64,000 nucleotides of DNA from positions 248,001 to 312,000 of the forward strand of contig NZ_BCXG01000003.1 of the NCBI RefSeq assembly GCF_001894985.1, read 5' to 3'. Positions 18,047 through 25,764 of the stretch are shown piece by piece. The notes beneath the pieces are model-generated. The model had not been told where the DNA came from and searched no databases. It saw nothing but the letters and a program-made list of their open reading frames with translations. The position numbers were made by a program, and so were the translations under genes. The DNA comes from Rhodococcus tukisamuensis NBRC 100609 (GTDB taxonomy: Bacteria > Actinomycetota > Actinomycetes > Mycobacteriales > Mycobacteriaceae). Each line of letters opens with the position of its first letter. Within the stretch, counting starts at the first letter, position 1.

Positions 18047-19225
18047 CTACTCCACTCCCAGAATCAGTGCACTGGTCGGGACCGCGGTGCCCGCGGTGAC
18101 CAGAACGTTCTCCACGCCATCCGGCTGGTTGGTCGAGGTGCCGCGCAGCAGCCTCACACCTTCCGCAATTCCGTTGACGCCGTGCAAGTATGCCTCGCCC
18201 ACCTGACCGCCATGAGTGTTCGACGGCAGGCGCCCGCCGATCTCCAGGTTGCCCTCGCGGATGAAGTCCTTCGCCTCGCCGGGCTTGCAGAAACCGAGTT
18301 CCTCGAGCTGCGGGAGTACCAGCGGGGTGAAGTGGTCGTAGAGGACCGCCGCGTCGATGTGCTCCGGCGTGAGGCCGGACTGCGCGTACAGCTGCCGACC
18401 GACCAGCCCCATCTCCGGGATGCCGCTGATGTCGGGACGGTAGTAGCTGGTCATCATGTGCTGGTCCTTCGCGGACCCCTGCGCTGCGGCCCTGATGACG
18501 ACGGGCTTGTTGGCCAGCGTCTTGGCCCGCTCGGCCGAGACGACGACCAGGGCCTGGCCGCCGTCGGTCTCCTGGCAGCAGTCGAGCAGGTGCAGCGGCT
18601 CGGCGATCCAACGCGAGTTCTGGTGGTCCTCGAGCGTGATCGGACGCTCGTAGAACCACGCCTTCGGGTTGTTGGCGGCATGCTTGCGCGCCACCACCGC
18701 GACCCGTCCGAAGTCCTCACTCGTCGCACCGTACTGATGCATGTAGCGCCGGGCGAACATGGCGACCCACTGAGCGGGAGTCGACAGTCCCTGCGGGGTC
18801 ATCCAGGCATACGCCGCGCGGTCCGCGGTGCTGTCCATCGGCCGGTCGTGCTGGCCGAGGCCGTAACGCACGCCGGAGCGTTCGTTGAAGGCGCGGTAGC
18901 AGACCACCACGTCCGCGACGCCGGTCGCGACGGCCATCGCGGCCTGCTGCACGGTCGCGCAGGCCGCACCGCCGCCGTAGTGGATGCGGGAGAAGAACTT
19001 CAGCTCCCCGAGACCGCAGTTGCGGGCGACGATCGCCTCGCCGTTGGTCTCGGAGGTGTACGTCGACAGGCCGTCGACCTCGGACGGGTCGATGCCGGCG
19101 TCGGCGAGCGCGGCGACGATCGCCTCGCAGGCCAGCTGCAGCTCGCTGCGGCCGGAGTTCTTGGAGAATTCGGTGGCTCCGATGCCGACGATCGCGGCGG
19201 CGCCGGAGAGCGGGCTGACTGCCAT
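18047..19225 (-). CDS. ltp2: Ltp2 steroid retro-aldolase (thiolase-like lipid-transfer protein)
   Basis: A 392-residue thiolase-fold protein matching M. tuberculosis Ltp2 (Rv3540c) along its length: AAIVGIGATEFSKNSGRSEL at the start, IHYGGGAACATVQ, RKHAANNPKAWFY, LLDCCQETDG, YDHFTPLVLPQLEELGFC, and NTHGGQVGEAYLHG. The normal thiolase HxxGATG histidine motif is absent, as expected for the aldolase branch. Ltp2 with the DUF35 domain of ChsH2 cleaves 17-hydroxy-3-oxo-pregn-4-ene-20-carboxyl-CoA to androstenedione and propionyl-CoA. The ATG overlaps the chsH1 stop by one base, so translation is probably coupled. Confidence 0.92.
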   Translation of the reverse strand: MAVSPLSGAAAIVGIGATEFSKNSGRSELQLACEAIVAALADAGIDPSEVDGLSTYTSETNGEAIVARNCGLGELKFFSRIHYGGGAACATVQQAAMAVATGVADVVVCYRAFNERSGVRYGLGQHDRPMDSTADRAAYAWMTPQGLSTPAQWVAMFARRYMHQYGATSEDFGRVAVVARKHAANNPKAWFYERPITLEDHQNSRWIAEPLHLLDCCQETDGGQALVVVSAERAKTLANKPVVIRAAAQGSAKDQHMMTSYYRPDISGIPEMGLVGRQLYAQSGLTPEHIDAAVLYDHFTPLVLPQLEELGFCKPGEAKDFIREGNLEIGGRLPSNTHGGQVGEAYLHGVNGIAEGVRLLRGTSTNQPDGVENVLVTAGTAVPTSALILGVE

Positions 19226-19668
19226 CAGGCGACCCCTCCTGTGCTGGTGCGGTCGGGGAACGCGACGGTGACGGTGCCGGTCGCGTGGTGGCCGAGGCTG
19301 TTGACGCCGCGGACGTTGACCACCACCTGCCGGTCCGACTTCGAGGCGACCTCGCCGGTCATCGTCATGACGTCACCGGGGTAGTTGGGCGCGCCGAGCC
19401 GGATCGCGACGCGGCGCAACGTCGCGTGCGGGCCCGCCCAGTCGGTGACGAACCGACCCACCAGGCCGTTGCTGGTGAGGATGTTCATGAAGACGTCCTT
19501 CGAGCCGCGGTCGCGGGCCAGCTCCGGGTCGTGGTGCACGTCCTGGAAGTCGCGGGTGGCGATCGCGGTGGAGACGATGAGGGTGCGGGTCAGCGAGATC
19601 GCGAGCTCGGGCAGCACGTCGCCGACCTCGATCGCGTCGTAGCTGCGTCCGGTGGCCACGGCGGTCAT
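19225..19668 (-). CDS. chsH1: ChsH1-type MaoC hydratase subunit
   Basis: A 147-residue single-hotdog protein corresponding to ChsH1 (Rv3541c), which pairs with the MaoC domain of ChsH2 to hydrate 3-oxo-4,17-pregnadiene-20-carboxyl-CoA. Visible features are the core helix DFQDVHHDPELARDRGSKDVFMN, which carries the hydratase Asp/His region, and PNYPGDVMTMTGEV. The ATG at 19668 overlaps the preceding dehydrogenase stop (ATGA), so the longer upstream frame is discarded. The gene lies between chsE1 and ltp2; in M. tuberculosis chsH1 also lies directly before ltp2. Confidence 0.9.
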   Translation of the reverse strand: MTAVATGRSYDAIEVGDVLPELAISLTRTLIVSTAIATRDFQDVHHDPELARDRGSKDVFMNILTSNGLVGRFVTDWAGPHATLRRVAIRLGAPNYPGDVMTMTGEVASKSDRQVVVNVRGVNSLGHHATGTVTVAFPDRTSTGGVA

Positions 19669-20780
19669 GCGACCACCTCCACTCCGGCGGCGAGCTGCGC
19701 GCCGAGGCGGGCCAGGTCGGAGCTGGCGCCTCCCAGGGTGGCGGCGATCTGCTTGCCCCACAACAGGTGACGGTGCACCGGGTAATCGGTGTCGACGCCC
19801 ATGCCGCCGTGCACGTGGGTGGTGCGGTGCACGACGCGCTGCCCGCCGTCACTGGCCCACCACTTGGCGACCAGCACCGAGGTGCCCGGGTCCAGGCCCT
19901 CGGACATCCGCCATGCGGCCTGCCACAGGGTCACCCGCATCGCCTCGAGGTCGATGTAGCAGTCGGCGAGCTGGTGGTTGACGGCCTGGAAGGTGGCGAG
20001 CGGGCGCCCGAACTGCTTGCGCTCGTTGAGGTAGGTCACCGCCTGGCTCACCGCGCCCGCGCCGACACCGAGCTGGATCGCGGCCAGCGCGAGCTCCACC
20101 CGGTCGATCAGCCAGGAGACGGTGGTGCCGTCGGCCGCGCCGAGCAGCTCGGCCGGCGCCGCGTCGAAGTCGACGTTGGCGCAGATCTCGTGCGTCGTGG
20201 ACTGGGTCTGCTCGAGCGTGACCCCGGCCGCGGCGAGGTCCACCAGGAACAGCGCGGGCCCGGTCTCGGTGGTCGCGGAGACCACCGCGCGGTGTGCGAC
20301 GTGGGTGACCGGCACGACGGCCTTGGCCCCGGTCAGGCTCCACTGGCCGGACGCGTCGACCACGGCCGCCGTGGCGGGCGCGGCGTCGACGTAGGGGCCG
20401 AACTCCTCGAGCCCGACGGTGAGGAAGTGGCTGCCGTCCGCGGCGCCGGGCACCAGTGCGGCGGCCTGCTCCTCGGTGCCGAACTCGCTGATCGCCAGCG
20501 CGGCGAGCACGGTCGGCCAGATCGGCACGGGCGCGACGTGGCGGCCCTGCTGCTCGAGCAGCACGTACAGCTCGGACAGACCGAGCCCGCCCCCGCCGAG
20601 GTTCTCCGGCAGCGCGATGCCGAGCAGACCGGTGCCGGCGAGCTCTCGCCACAGGTCGCGGTCCACCCGCTCGGCGGTGCCCTCGACCGCCTTGATGCGG
20701 TCGATGTCGGCCTTGCTGGTGAAGACCTCGTCGGCGAGGCCGCGGATCGCCTCTTGCTCTTCGGTGAAGTTGAAGTCCAT
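19665..20780 (-). CDS. chsE1: ChsE1-like acyl-CoA dehydrogenase subunit
   Basis: A 371-residue acyl-CoA dehydrogenase family protein resembling FadE28/ChsE1: start MDFNFTEEQEAIRGL, LPENLGGGGLGLSE, ERKQFGRPLATFQAVNHQLAD (FAD/dimer region), and HVHGGMGVDTDYPVHRH near residue 330. ChsE1 and ChsE2 form an alpha2beta2 dehydrogenase acting on the three-carbon side chain. The middle domain is divergent, as is normal for this subunit. The ATG overlaps the chsH2 stop and the stop overlaps chsH1, so the genes are translationally coupled. In M. tuberculosis the order is chsE1-chsE2-chsH2; here chsE1 lies after chsH2, a rearranged order. Confidence 0.85.
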   Translation of the reverse strand: MDFNFTEEQEAIRGLADEVFTSKADIDRIKAVEGTAERVDRDLWRELAGTGLLGIALPENLGGGGLGLSELYVLLEQQGRHVAPVPIWPTVLAALAISEFGTEEQAAALVPGAADGSHFLTVGLEEFGPYVDAAPATAAVVDASGQWSLTGAKAVVPVTHVAHRAVVSATTETGPALFLVDLAAAGVTLEQTQSTTHEICANVDFDAAPAELLGAADGTTVSWLIDRVELALAAIQLGVGAGAVSQAVTYLNERKQFGRPLATFQAVNHQLADCYIDLEAMRVTLWQAAWRMSEGLDPGTSVLVAKWWASDGGQRVVHRTTHVHGGMGVDTDYPVHRHLLWGKQIAATLGGASSDLARLGAQLAAGVEVVA

Positions 20781-21760
20781 CAGGAGTCCTCCCGTGCGGC
20801 CGGCCGGAACGCGGGAAGCGTCAGTTCCGGGTCGGCGTCGATCCAGTCCAGTTCCACCGGCATGCCGATCTCGACCTGATCGGGCGCGATGCCCGTCATG
20901 TTCGCGATCAGCCGCGTGCCCTCCTCGAGCTCGATGGTCGCCACGATCAGCGGGTAGTCGAAGGCATCGATCTTCGGGTGGTGGTTCACGACGAAGCTGT
21001 AGACGATGCCGCGGCCCGAGGCGTCGACGGTGTCCCAGTCCAGCGAGCGGCACTCGCCGCACATCGGGCCGGTGGGGTGGCGCAGCACGTCGCAGTTCGT
21101 GCACCGCTGGATGACCAGGCGGTGCTCCTTGGTGGCCTCGAACCAGAAGGCGTTGTCCTGGTTCAGCGCCGGGCGCGGGCGCAAAGCCTTTGGCGCAATG
21201 GAATCAAGCGCCCGCGGCTGCTCCGGCGCGGCCACCGGCTCGTCCGACTTGGGCCGGAAGCGCAGCGTCCGCCACCGCTGGGTGCCGACGACCTCGTTGT
21301 CGCCGTTGCGGTACGTCTTGAGGGTGGTGACGAAGTGTCCGGTGCCCAGGCCGGTCTTCTTCTCCTCCGAGACCGACTCCACGACCTCGGTGACGCTGAC
21401 CCGGTCGCCGGGACGCAGTTCGGCGAAGAACTCCTGGTCGGAGTCGGTGGCCACGACCGAGCTGAAGCCCGCCTCGTCCAGGGTGCGGATCAGGTCCGTC
21501 CACACCGTCGACGGGTCGTTGCCGGCCATCTTGTCCGCGAAGGTGCGCATCGTCCACACCTGCAGCATCTGCGCGGGCGCCACGGCGCCGTCGCGACCGG
21601 TCGCCCGGGCGGCCTCGTCGTCGAGGTGGATCGGGCTGGTGTCGCCCATCGTCTCGACCCAGTGCCGGATCATCGGGGTGTTGACCTCGTCCGGTCCCCA
21701 GGTGGCGGGGACCAGCATGCGACCCTCGAAAGCCTTGAGCTTGGTGAGGAACTCGCTCAC
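20780..21760 (-). CDS. chsH2: ChsH2-type MaoC-DUF35 fusion protein
   Basis: A 326-residue two-domain protein. Residues 1-165 form a MaoC hotdog (FEGRMLVPATWGPDEVN, GDTSPIHLDDEAA). After an alanine/proline linker, residues about 195-326 form a DUF35 domain with a zinc ribbon (CTNC and CGEC) and an OB fold (GRGIVYSFVVNHHP, ELEEGTRLIANM). In M. tuberculosis the MaoC part works with ChsH1 as hydratase and the DUF35 part binds Ltp2 for the retro-aldol step. The GTG overlaps the chsE2 stop (GTGA); the long upstream frame is a shadow of chsE2. Confidence 0.92.
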   Translation of the reverse strand: MSEFLTKLKAFEGRMLVPATWGPDEVNTPMIRHWVETMGDTSPIHLDDEAARATGRDGAVAPAQMLQVWTMRTFADKMAGNDPSTVWTDLIRTLDEAGFSSVVATDSDQEFFAELRPGDRVSVTEVVESVSEEKKTGLGTGHFVTTLKTYRNGDNEVVGTQRWRTLRFRPKSDEPVAAPEQPRALDSIAPKALRPRPALNQDNAFWFEATKEHRLVIQRCTNCDVLRHPTGPMCGECRSLDWDTVDASGRGIVYSFVVNHHPKIDAFDYPLIVATIELEEGTRLIANMTGIAPDQVEIGMPVELDWIDADPELTLPAFRPAAREDS

Positions 21761-22923
21761 TTGACCCTCTTTTCCCGCACCAGGCCGAGGCCGATGGTGC
21801 CGACCATGTCGCGGAGCACCTCGTTGACGCCGCCGCCGAAGGTGTTGACGACGCCCTGCCGGGAGATCTGCTCGATCTGACCGGCGAGCAGCGCGCCCGG
21901 GGACTCGGGACGGATCCGGCCGGCGGCGCCGAGGATGCCGAGCAGGGTCCGGTACACGTCGACGTGCGTCTCGGTGCCGTAGGTCTTGGTGGCACCCGCG
22001 TCGGCGCCGGACAGCGTGTCCTGCGCGACCGCGGAGGTCATCTTCCAGTTCAGCAGCCGCATCGCCTCGAGCTTGGCGTGGGTGCGCGCGAAATCCTGCT
22101 GCACCCAGGGAATCTCGATGACACCGTTGTCCTTGGCCCACTGCAGCACCTGGTGCCACAGGCCGTAGGTGCGGCCGCCGATCGCGGCCAGGCCGATCCG
22201 CTCGTGGTTGAGCTGCGCGGTGATCAGCTGCCAGCCGCCGTTGATCTCGCCCACCACGTCCTGCGCACCCACCCGGATGCCGCTGTAGTACGTGGAGGTG
22301 ACCATCAGGCCGCCGACGGTGTTGATCGGCGACCACGAGAAGCCCTCGTCGTCGGTCGGCACGATCAGGATGGAGATGCCCTTGTGCTTGGGCGCGTCGA
22401 CGTCGGTGCGGCACGCCAGCCAGACGTAGTCCGCGGTGTTGGCGCCACTGGTGAAGATCTTGTTGCCGTCGACCACCCACTCCTCGCCGTCGAGGACGGC
22501 GCGGGTCTTGAGCGAGGCCAGGTCGGTGCCGGCCTCCGGCTCGGTGTAACCGATGGCGAAGACGATGTCGCCGGCGAGGATGCCGGGCAGGAAGCGGTCC
22601 TTCTGCTCCTGCGTGCCGTACTTCATCAGCGTGGGGCCGACCGTGTTCACCGTGACGAACGGGAAGGGCAGCCCGGCCCGCTGGACCTCGTCGAAGAAGA
22701 CGAACTGCTCCTCGATCGAGCGGCCCTGTCCGCCGTACTCCACGGGCCAGCCGATTCCCAGCCAACCGTCCTGGCCCAGCAGCTTGACGATCTCGCGGAA
22801 GTACTCGCCGCCCACGCCCTGCTCGCCGGCAGCCCGGCGCTTCTCCTCGGGCAGCAGGGCCGCGAAATACGCGCGCAGCTCCTGCCGAAGCTCGGCCTGC
22901 GCCGCCGACTCCCTCAACTCCAT
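21757..22923 (-). CDS. chsE2: ChsE2-like acyl-CoA dehydrogenase subunit
   Basis: A 388-residue acyl-CoA dehydrogenase close to FadE29/ChsE2: GIGWPVEYGGQGRS, FAIGYTEPEAGTDLASLKT (FAD-binding), KIFTSGANTADYVWLACRT, KHKGISILIVPT, and the C-terminal NTFGGGVNEVLRDM. It is the first gene of the leftward operon that continues without gaps through chsH2, chsE1, chsH1, ltp2, maoC and an SDR. The 130 bases upstream hold a GACGCT-N7-AGCGTC dyad but no recognisable KstR box. Together with the ChsE1-like protein it would desaturate the C3 side chain of 3-oxo-4-pregnene-20-carboxyl-CoA. Confidence 0.9.
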   Translation of the reverse strand: MELRESAAQAELRQELRAYFAALLPEEKRRAAGEQGVGGEYFREIVKLLGQDGWLGIGWPVEYGGQGRSIEEQFVFFDEVQRAGLPFPFVTVNTVGPTLMKYGTQEQKDRFLPGILAGDIVFAIGYTEPEAGTDLASLKTRAVLDGEEWVVDGNKIFTSGANTADYVWLACRTDVDAPKHKGISILIVPTDDEGFSWSPINTVGGLMVTSTYYSGIRVGAQDVVGEINGGWQLITAQLNHERIGLAAIGGRTYGLWHQVLQWAKDNGVIEIPWVQQDFARTHAKLEAMRLLNWKMTSAVAQDTLSGADAGATKTYGTETHVDVYRTLLGILGAAGRIRPESPGALLAGQIEQISRQGVVNTFGGGVNEVLRDMVGTIGLGLVREKRVK

Positions 22924-23055
22924 CGATGTCTCCCATGTCTCGCGTCACTAGCCGCAGCTCGGACGCTACGTCGGAGCGTCGATCGCCTCCCGGGAAATCT
23001 CACTGAGCGGTAGCTGGGCGGCAGCTGCGCGGGGTGGCGGCCGCATACTCGGTGG

Positions 23056-23526
23056 ATGACCGCCGCCAGTACCCTCACCGCGCTCGCCGACCGTCTCGCA
23101 TTGGCGGACCTGGTCGGCCGGTACGCCGCAGCCGTGGACGCCCGCGACGCCGCGGCACTGACCGCGTTGTTCACCCCGGACGCGGTGCTGGTGCAGCCGC
23201 CGGCACTGGTTCGACGCGGCCAGAGCGCCGAGGTGTCCGGTGCGGAGGCCGTCGTCGCGACCGTGCTGGGCGCGACGGCGCACCTGCACTCGACGCATCA
23301 CGCGGTCGGGCAGCAGGTGCTCGACGTCGGAGATGCCACTGCGACGGGCCAGACGTACTGCCTGGCGCACCACGTCTACGCGGGCAAGGACGGGTTCCGG
23401 GACAACAGCCTGGCCCTGCGCTACCAGGACGAGTACCGCAGGGTCGACGGCCGCTGGCTGCTCGCGCGGCGCCGACTTGTGGTCGACTTCGCCGAGGACC
23501 GAGCCGTCACCGTGCCGGGCGCCTGA
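23056..23526 (+). CDS. NTF2-fold (SnoaL-like) protein
   Basis: A 156-residue SnoaL/NTF2-like protein: ALADLVGRYAAAVDARDAAALTALFTPDAVL at the N-terminus, a HSTHHAVGQQVLDV strand and the closing YQDEYRRVDGRWLLARRRLVVDF. Proteins of this fold act as ketosteroid isomerases, dehydratases or cyclases, and many have unknown roles. It is divergent from the Igr-type operon with about 130 bases between, so a shared promoter region and a steroid-related role are possible but unproven. Confidence 0.82.
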   Translation: MTAASTLTALADRLALADLVGRYAAAVDARDAAALTALFTPDAVLVQPPALVRRGQSAEVSGAEAVVATVLGATAHLHSTHHAVGQQVLDVGDATATGQTYCLAHHVYAGKDGFRDNSLALRYQDEYRRVDGRWLLARRRLVVDFAEDRAVTVPGA

Positions 23527-23530
23527 CCGG

Positions 23531-23854
23531 TCAGGGCACGCCGAGCAGCCGGAGCCCCGCCGCGACGACAGCGGCCGCGACGACCGCCACCACGAAAGGC
23601 GCCTTGCGCCAGGCCAGTACGCCCCCGACCAGTACCCCGACGGGCCGGGCGATGCCCGCCGCACCCTGGTCCTCGGTCAGCGCGGAGGTGGCCGCCACCG
23701 CGACCAGCAGCACCACCGCGGCGGTGCCCATCAGTTTCTCGGTCCGCACCGGAACGCCCGCGCGGGTCCGCAGCGCCGGGCCCGCGAACCGGAGGGCGAA
23801 GGTCCCGGCTGCCAGCAGCGCCACCGTGATCATCACCGCCACAGAAGCATTCAC
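23531..23854 (-). CDS. azlD: AzlD branched-chain amino acid transport subunit
   Basis: A 107-residue membrane protein with about four helices, typical for AzlD, the small partner of the AzlC exporter. The segment TFALRFAGPALRTR near the N-terminus is characteristic. The GTG start overlaps the azlC stop (GTGA). With AzlC it exports branched-chain amino acids or analogues. Confidence 0.88.
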   Translation of the reverse strand: MNASVAVMITVALLAAGTFALRFAGPALRTRAGVPVRTEKLMGTAAVVLLVAVAATSALTEDQGAAGIARPVGVLVGGVLAWRKAPFVVAVVAAAVVAAGLRLLGVP

Positions 23855-24546
23855 CGGACCGCCGCCTTCTTCCCGACCACCGCGACCACCCCGACCAGCG
23901 CCGCCAGCACCGGGATCCCGGCCGGCAGAAAGGGCGTGGCGGCCACCGCCACGGCGGCACCGACGAGGGCGGCCTTGGCCGTGCCGGCGTCCCGCAGGGC
24001 AGGGAGCACCAGCGCCAGCAGCACGGTCGGGAACATCGCATCGAGCCCGAACATGTCGGTGTCCCCGATGACGGTGCCCGCCGCAGCACCGACGAGGGCG
24101 CCGAGCGGCCAGCAGATCAGGATCCCGAGTCCGGCGAGCCAGAAGGCGGCGCGCCTGCGCGCGGGTTCGGGTTGGCCCAGCGCGAAGACGACGCTCTCGT
24201 CGTTGAGCAGGTGGCTGCCGAGCACCCGTCGCCAGCCCCGCCCGGTGACCTCGCCGACCGCCAGACCGAACGGCAGGTGCCGCGCGTTGACCAGCAGGCC
24301 TGCGACCATCGCCGCGACCGGGCTGCCTCCTGCCGCGACGATCCCGAGGTAGAGGAACTCCGAGGCCCCGGCAAGGACCAGCACGGCCATCAGCACCGGC
24401 AGCCACGGCTCGAACCCGAGGCCGACCGCGATCGCGCCGTACGAGATGCCGACGACACCGTCGGCCAGGCACACCAGCGCGATGTCCGCCCGCAGGCCGC
24501 GGTCAAGTGTTCGCCATGTCGAACGCATGGACTTTATGATGAACAC
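23851..24546 (-). CDS. azlC: AzlC-family branched-chain amino acid exporter
   Basis: A 231-residue membrane protein with seven or so helices and AzlC signatures: GISYGAIAVGLGFEPWLPVLMAVLVLAGASEF, NARHLPFGLAV and LNDESVVFAL. It works with the overlapping AzlD. The GTG at 24546 is the furthest start and an internal ATG at 24528 is also possible; neither has a strong ribosome site. The gene is divergent from an XRE-cupin regulator with 49 bases between them, which fits local control. Confidence 0.87.
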   Translation of the reverse strand: MFIIKSMRSTWRTLDRGLRADIALVCLADGVVGISYGAIAVGLGFEPWLPVLMAVLVLAGASEFLYLGIVAAGGSPVAAMVAGLLVNARHLPFGLAVGEVTGRGWRRVLGSHLLNDESVVFALGQPEPARRRAAFWLAGLGILICWPLGALVGAAAGTVIGDTDMFGLDAMFPTVLLALVLPALRDAGTAKAALVGAAVAVAATPFLPAGIPVLAALVGVVAVVGKKAAVR

Positions 24547-24597
24547 TCCGCGGTTCGTTCGTCAAGCCGAACGCATCGACCGATAGAGTGAACGCAT
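24521..24597. promoter_or_regulatory. Three GAACGCAT repeats in the azlC / XRE-cupin promoter
   Basis: GAACGCAT occurs three times in the same orientation, starting near 24521, 24569 and 24590, across the divergent promoter region; the last copy overlaps the regulator ATG and the first overlaps the alternative azlC start. Such repeats suggest binding sites for the XRE-cupin regulator, with autoregulation. Binding is inferred. Confidence 0.45.
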
Positions 24598-25156
24598 GAC
24601 ATCGGGAGGCAAGGCTCCGCTGGCGGTCATCGCGACCTCACTACGGCAGGAACGCGAGCGTGCCGGGCTCTCGCTCACCGAGGTGGCGCGCCGGGCCGGG
24701 GTGGCCAAGTCAACCCTGTCCCAGCTCGAGTCCGGCAGCGGGAACCCCAGCGTGGAGACCCTGTGGGCGCTCTGCGTGGCACTCGACATCCAGTTCTCCC
24801 GACTGATCGACCCGCCCCGGCCGCGCGTCCAGGTGATCCGGGCCGACGAGGGCCCCGCGGTGCACTCCGAACGGTCCGACTACCAGGCCACCCTGGTGGC
24901 CTCGTGCCCGCCGAACGCGCGCCGCGACATCTACCGCCTCACGATCGAGCCGGGTCCGGCGCGCGAGTCCGATCCGCACCCACCCGGGGTCGTCGAGCAC
25001 GTCGTGCTCAGCGCCGGCCGCGCACTGGTCGGCCTCGCCGGCGAGCCGGTGGAACTCGGCCCGGGCGACTACATCTCGTACCCGGGCGATGTCGCACACG
25101 TCTTCCAGGCACTCGAACCGGGTACCCGCGCGGTGCTGGTCTCCGAGCACTCCTGA
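24596..25156 (+). CDS. XRE-family regulator with C-terminal cupin domain
   Basis: A 186-residue regulator. Residues 10-66 form an XRE helix-turn-helix (LSLTEVARRAGVAKSTLSQLESGSGNPSVETLWALC), a strong match to the HTH_3 family. Residues 100-186 form a cupin sensor domain (HPPGVVEHVVLSAGRALVGLAGEPVELGPGDYISYPGDVAHVF). Such proteins often control adjacent amino acid exporters; here azlCD is divergent. Confidence 0.92.
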   Translation: MTSGGKAPLAVIATSLRQERERAGLSLTEVARRAGVAKSTLSQLESGSGNPSVETLWALCVALDIQFSRLIDPPRPRVQVIRADEGPAVHSERSDYQATLVASCPPNARRDIYRLTIEPGPARESDPHPPGVVEHVVLSAGRALVGLAGEPVELGPGDYISYPGDVAHVFQALEPGTRAVLVSEHS

Positions 25157-25169
25157 CGGGTCCGCCCGG

Positions 25170-25703
25170 CTACCTCCGGGCGTCAGCCCGGCGCGAGTCC
25201 CGCGCCCGCCCGGCCTGCTCCGCGGTGACGTTCGGGGCGACCCGAAGCTCCGCCAGCGGAACCTCGCGGCCGGACTCGCTGCGCACCTGCACCCGGACCT
25301 GCTCGCCGGTGGTGTCGTCGAGCAGCCCCAGCGGCCCGCCGCGCCCGCCCTGCAGGTACTTGTCGCCCCACTGCATCAGCGCCAGGACGGCGGGCAGCAG
25401 GTCCCGCCCCTTCTCCGTCAGCGCGTACTCGTAGCGCGTCCGCTGCCCCGGCTCCTTGTACGGCCTGCGCTCGAACAGGCCCTCCGCCGTCAGCTCCCGC
25501 AGCCGGGACGCCGCCACCGCCTCGGTGATCCCTACGCGACGCGCGAAGTCGTCGAATCTCGTTGTCCCATAGTAGGCCTCGCGCAGGATCAGCATCGCCG
25601 AGCGGGTGCCGACGACCTCCATTGCCCTGCCGATCGAGCAGTGCGTGCCGGCCTGCCACGCCCCTCGATCCGCGAGAAATCCGTCCAACCGCGCCGCGTC
25701 CAT
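25170..25703 (-). CDS. HxlR-family (winged-helix) regulator
   Basis: A 177-residue HxlR/MarR-like regulator: CSIGRAMEVVGTRSAMLILREAYYGTTRFDDFARRVGITEAVAASRLRELTAEGLFERRPYKEPGQRTRYEYALTEKG is read as the standard winged helix, followed by a short C-terminal extension. The ATG at 25703 is used; an ATG at 25715 is an equally plausible start. The gene is divergent from a DHA2 exporter and the intervening DNA has two dyads, so it is likely to repress the exporter and itself. Confidence 0.87.
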   Translation of the reverse strand: MDAARLDGFLADRGAWQAGTHCSIGRAMEVVGTRSAMLILREAYYGTTRFDDFARRVGITEAVAASRLRELTAEGLFERRPYKEPGQRTRYEYALTEKGRDLLPAVLALMQWGDKYLQGGRGGPLGLLDDTTGEQVRVQVRSESGREVPLAELRVAPNVTAEQAGRARDSRRADARR

Positions 25704-25720
25704 GCCGTCCAGCATACCCC

Positions 25721-25764
25721 TGGCTTGCCAAAGCCATAGCCAGTGTCTACGTTGCTGACTATGG
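25721..25764. promoter_or_regulatory. Paired dyads in the hxlR / MFS promoter
   Basis: Two inverted repeats are present: TGGCTT-GCCA-AAGCCA at 25721-25736, and CCATAGCCA (25734-25742) with TGACTATGG (25756-25764), which match at 8 of 9 positions around 13 bases. The second dyad overlaps the MFS ATG at 25761. The layout suits operator sites for the HxlR regulator. Confidence 0.5.

Noticed and set aside
14200-23055. KstR operator (TnnAACnnGTTnnA) upstream of cyp125 or chsE2
   Set aside because: No matching sequence was found by eye in these intergenic regions; the closest (CGTAACGAAATTG) lacks the second half-site.
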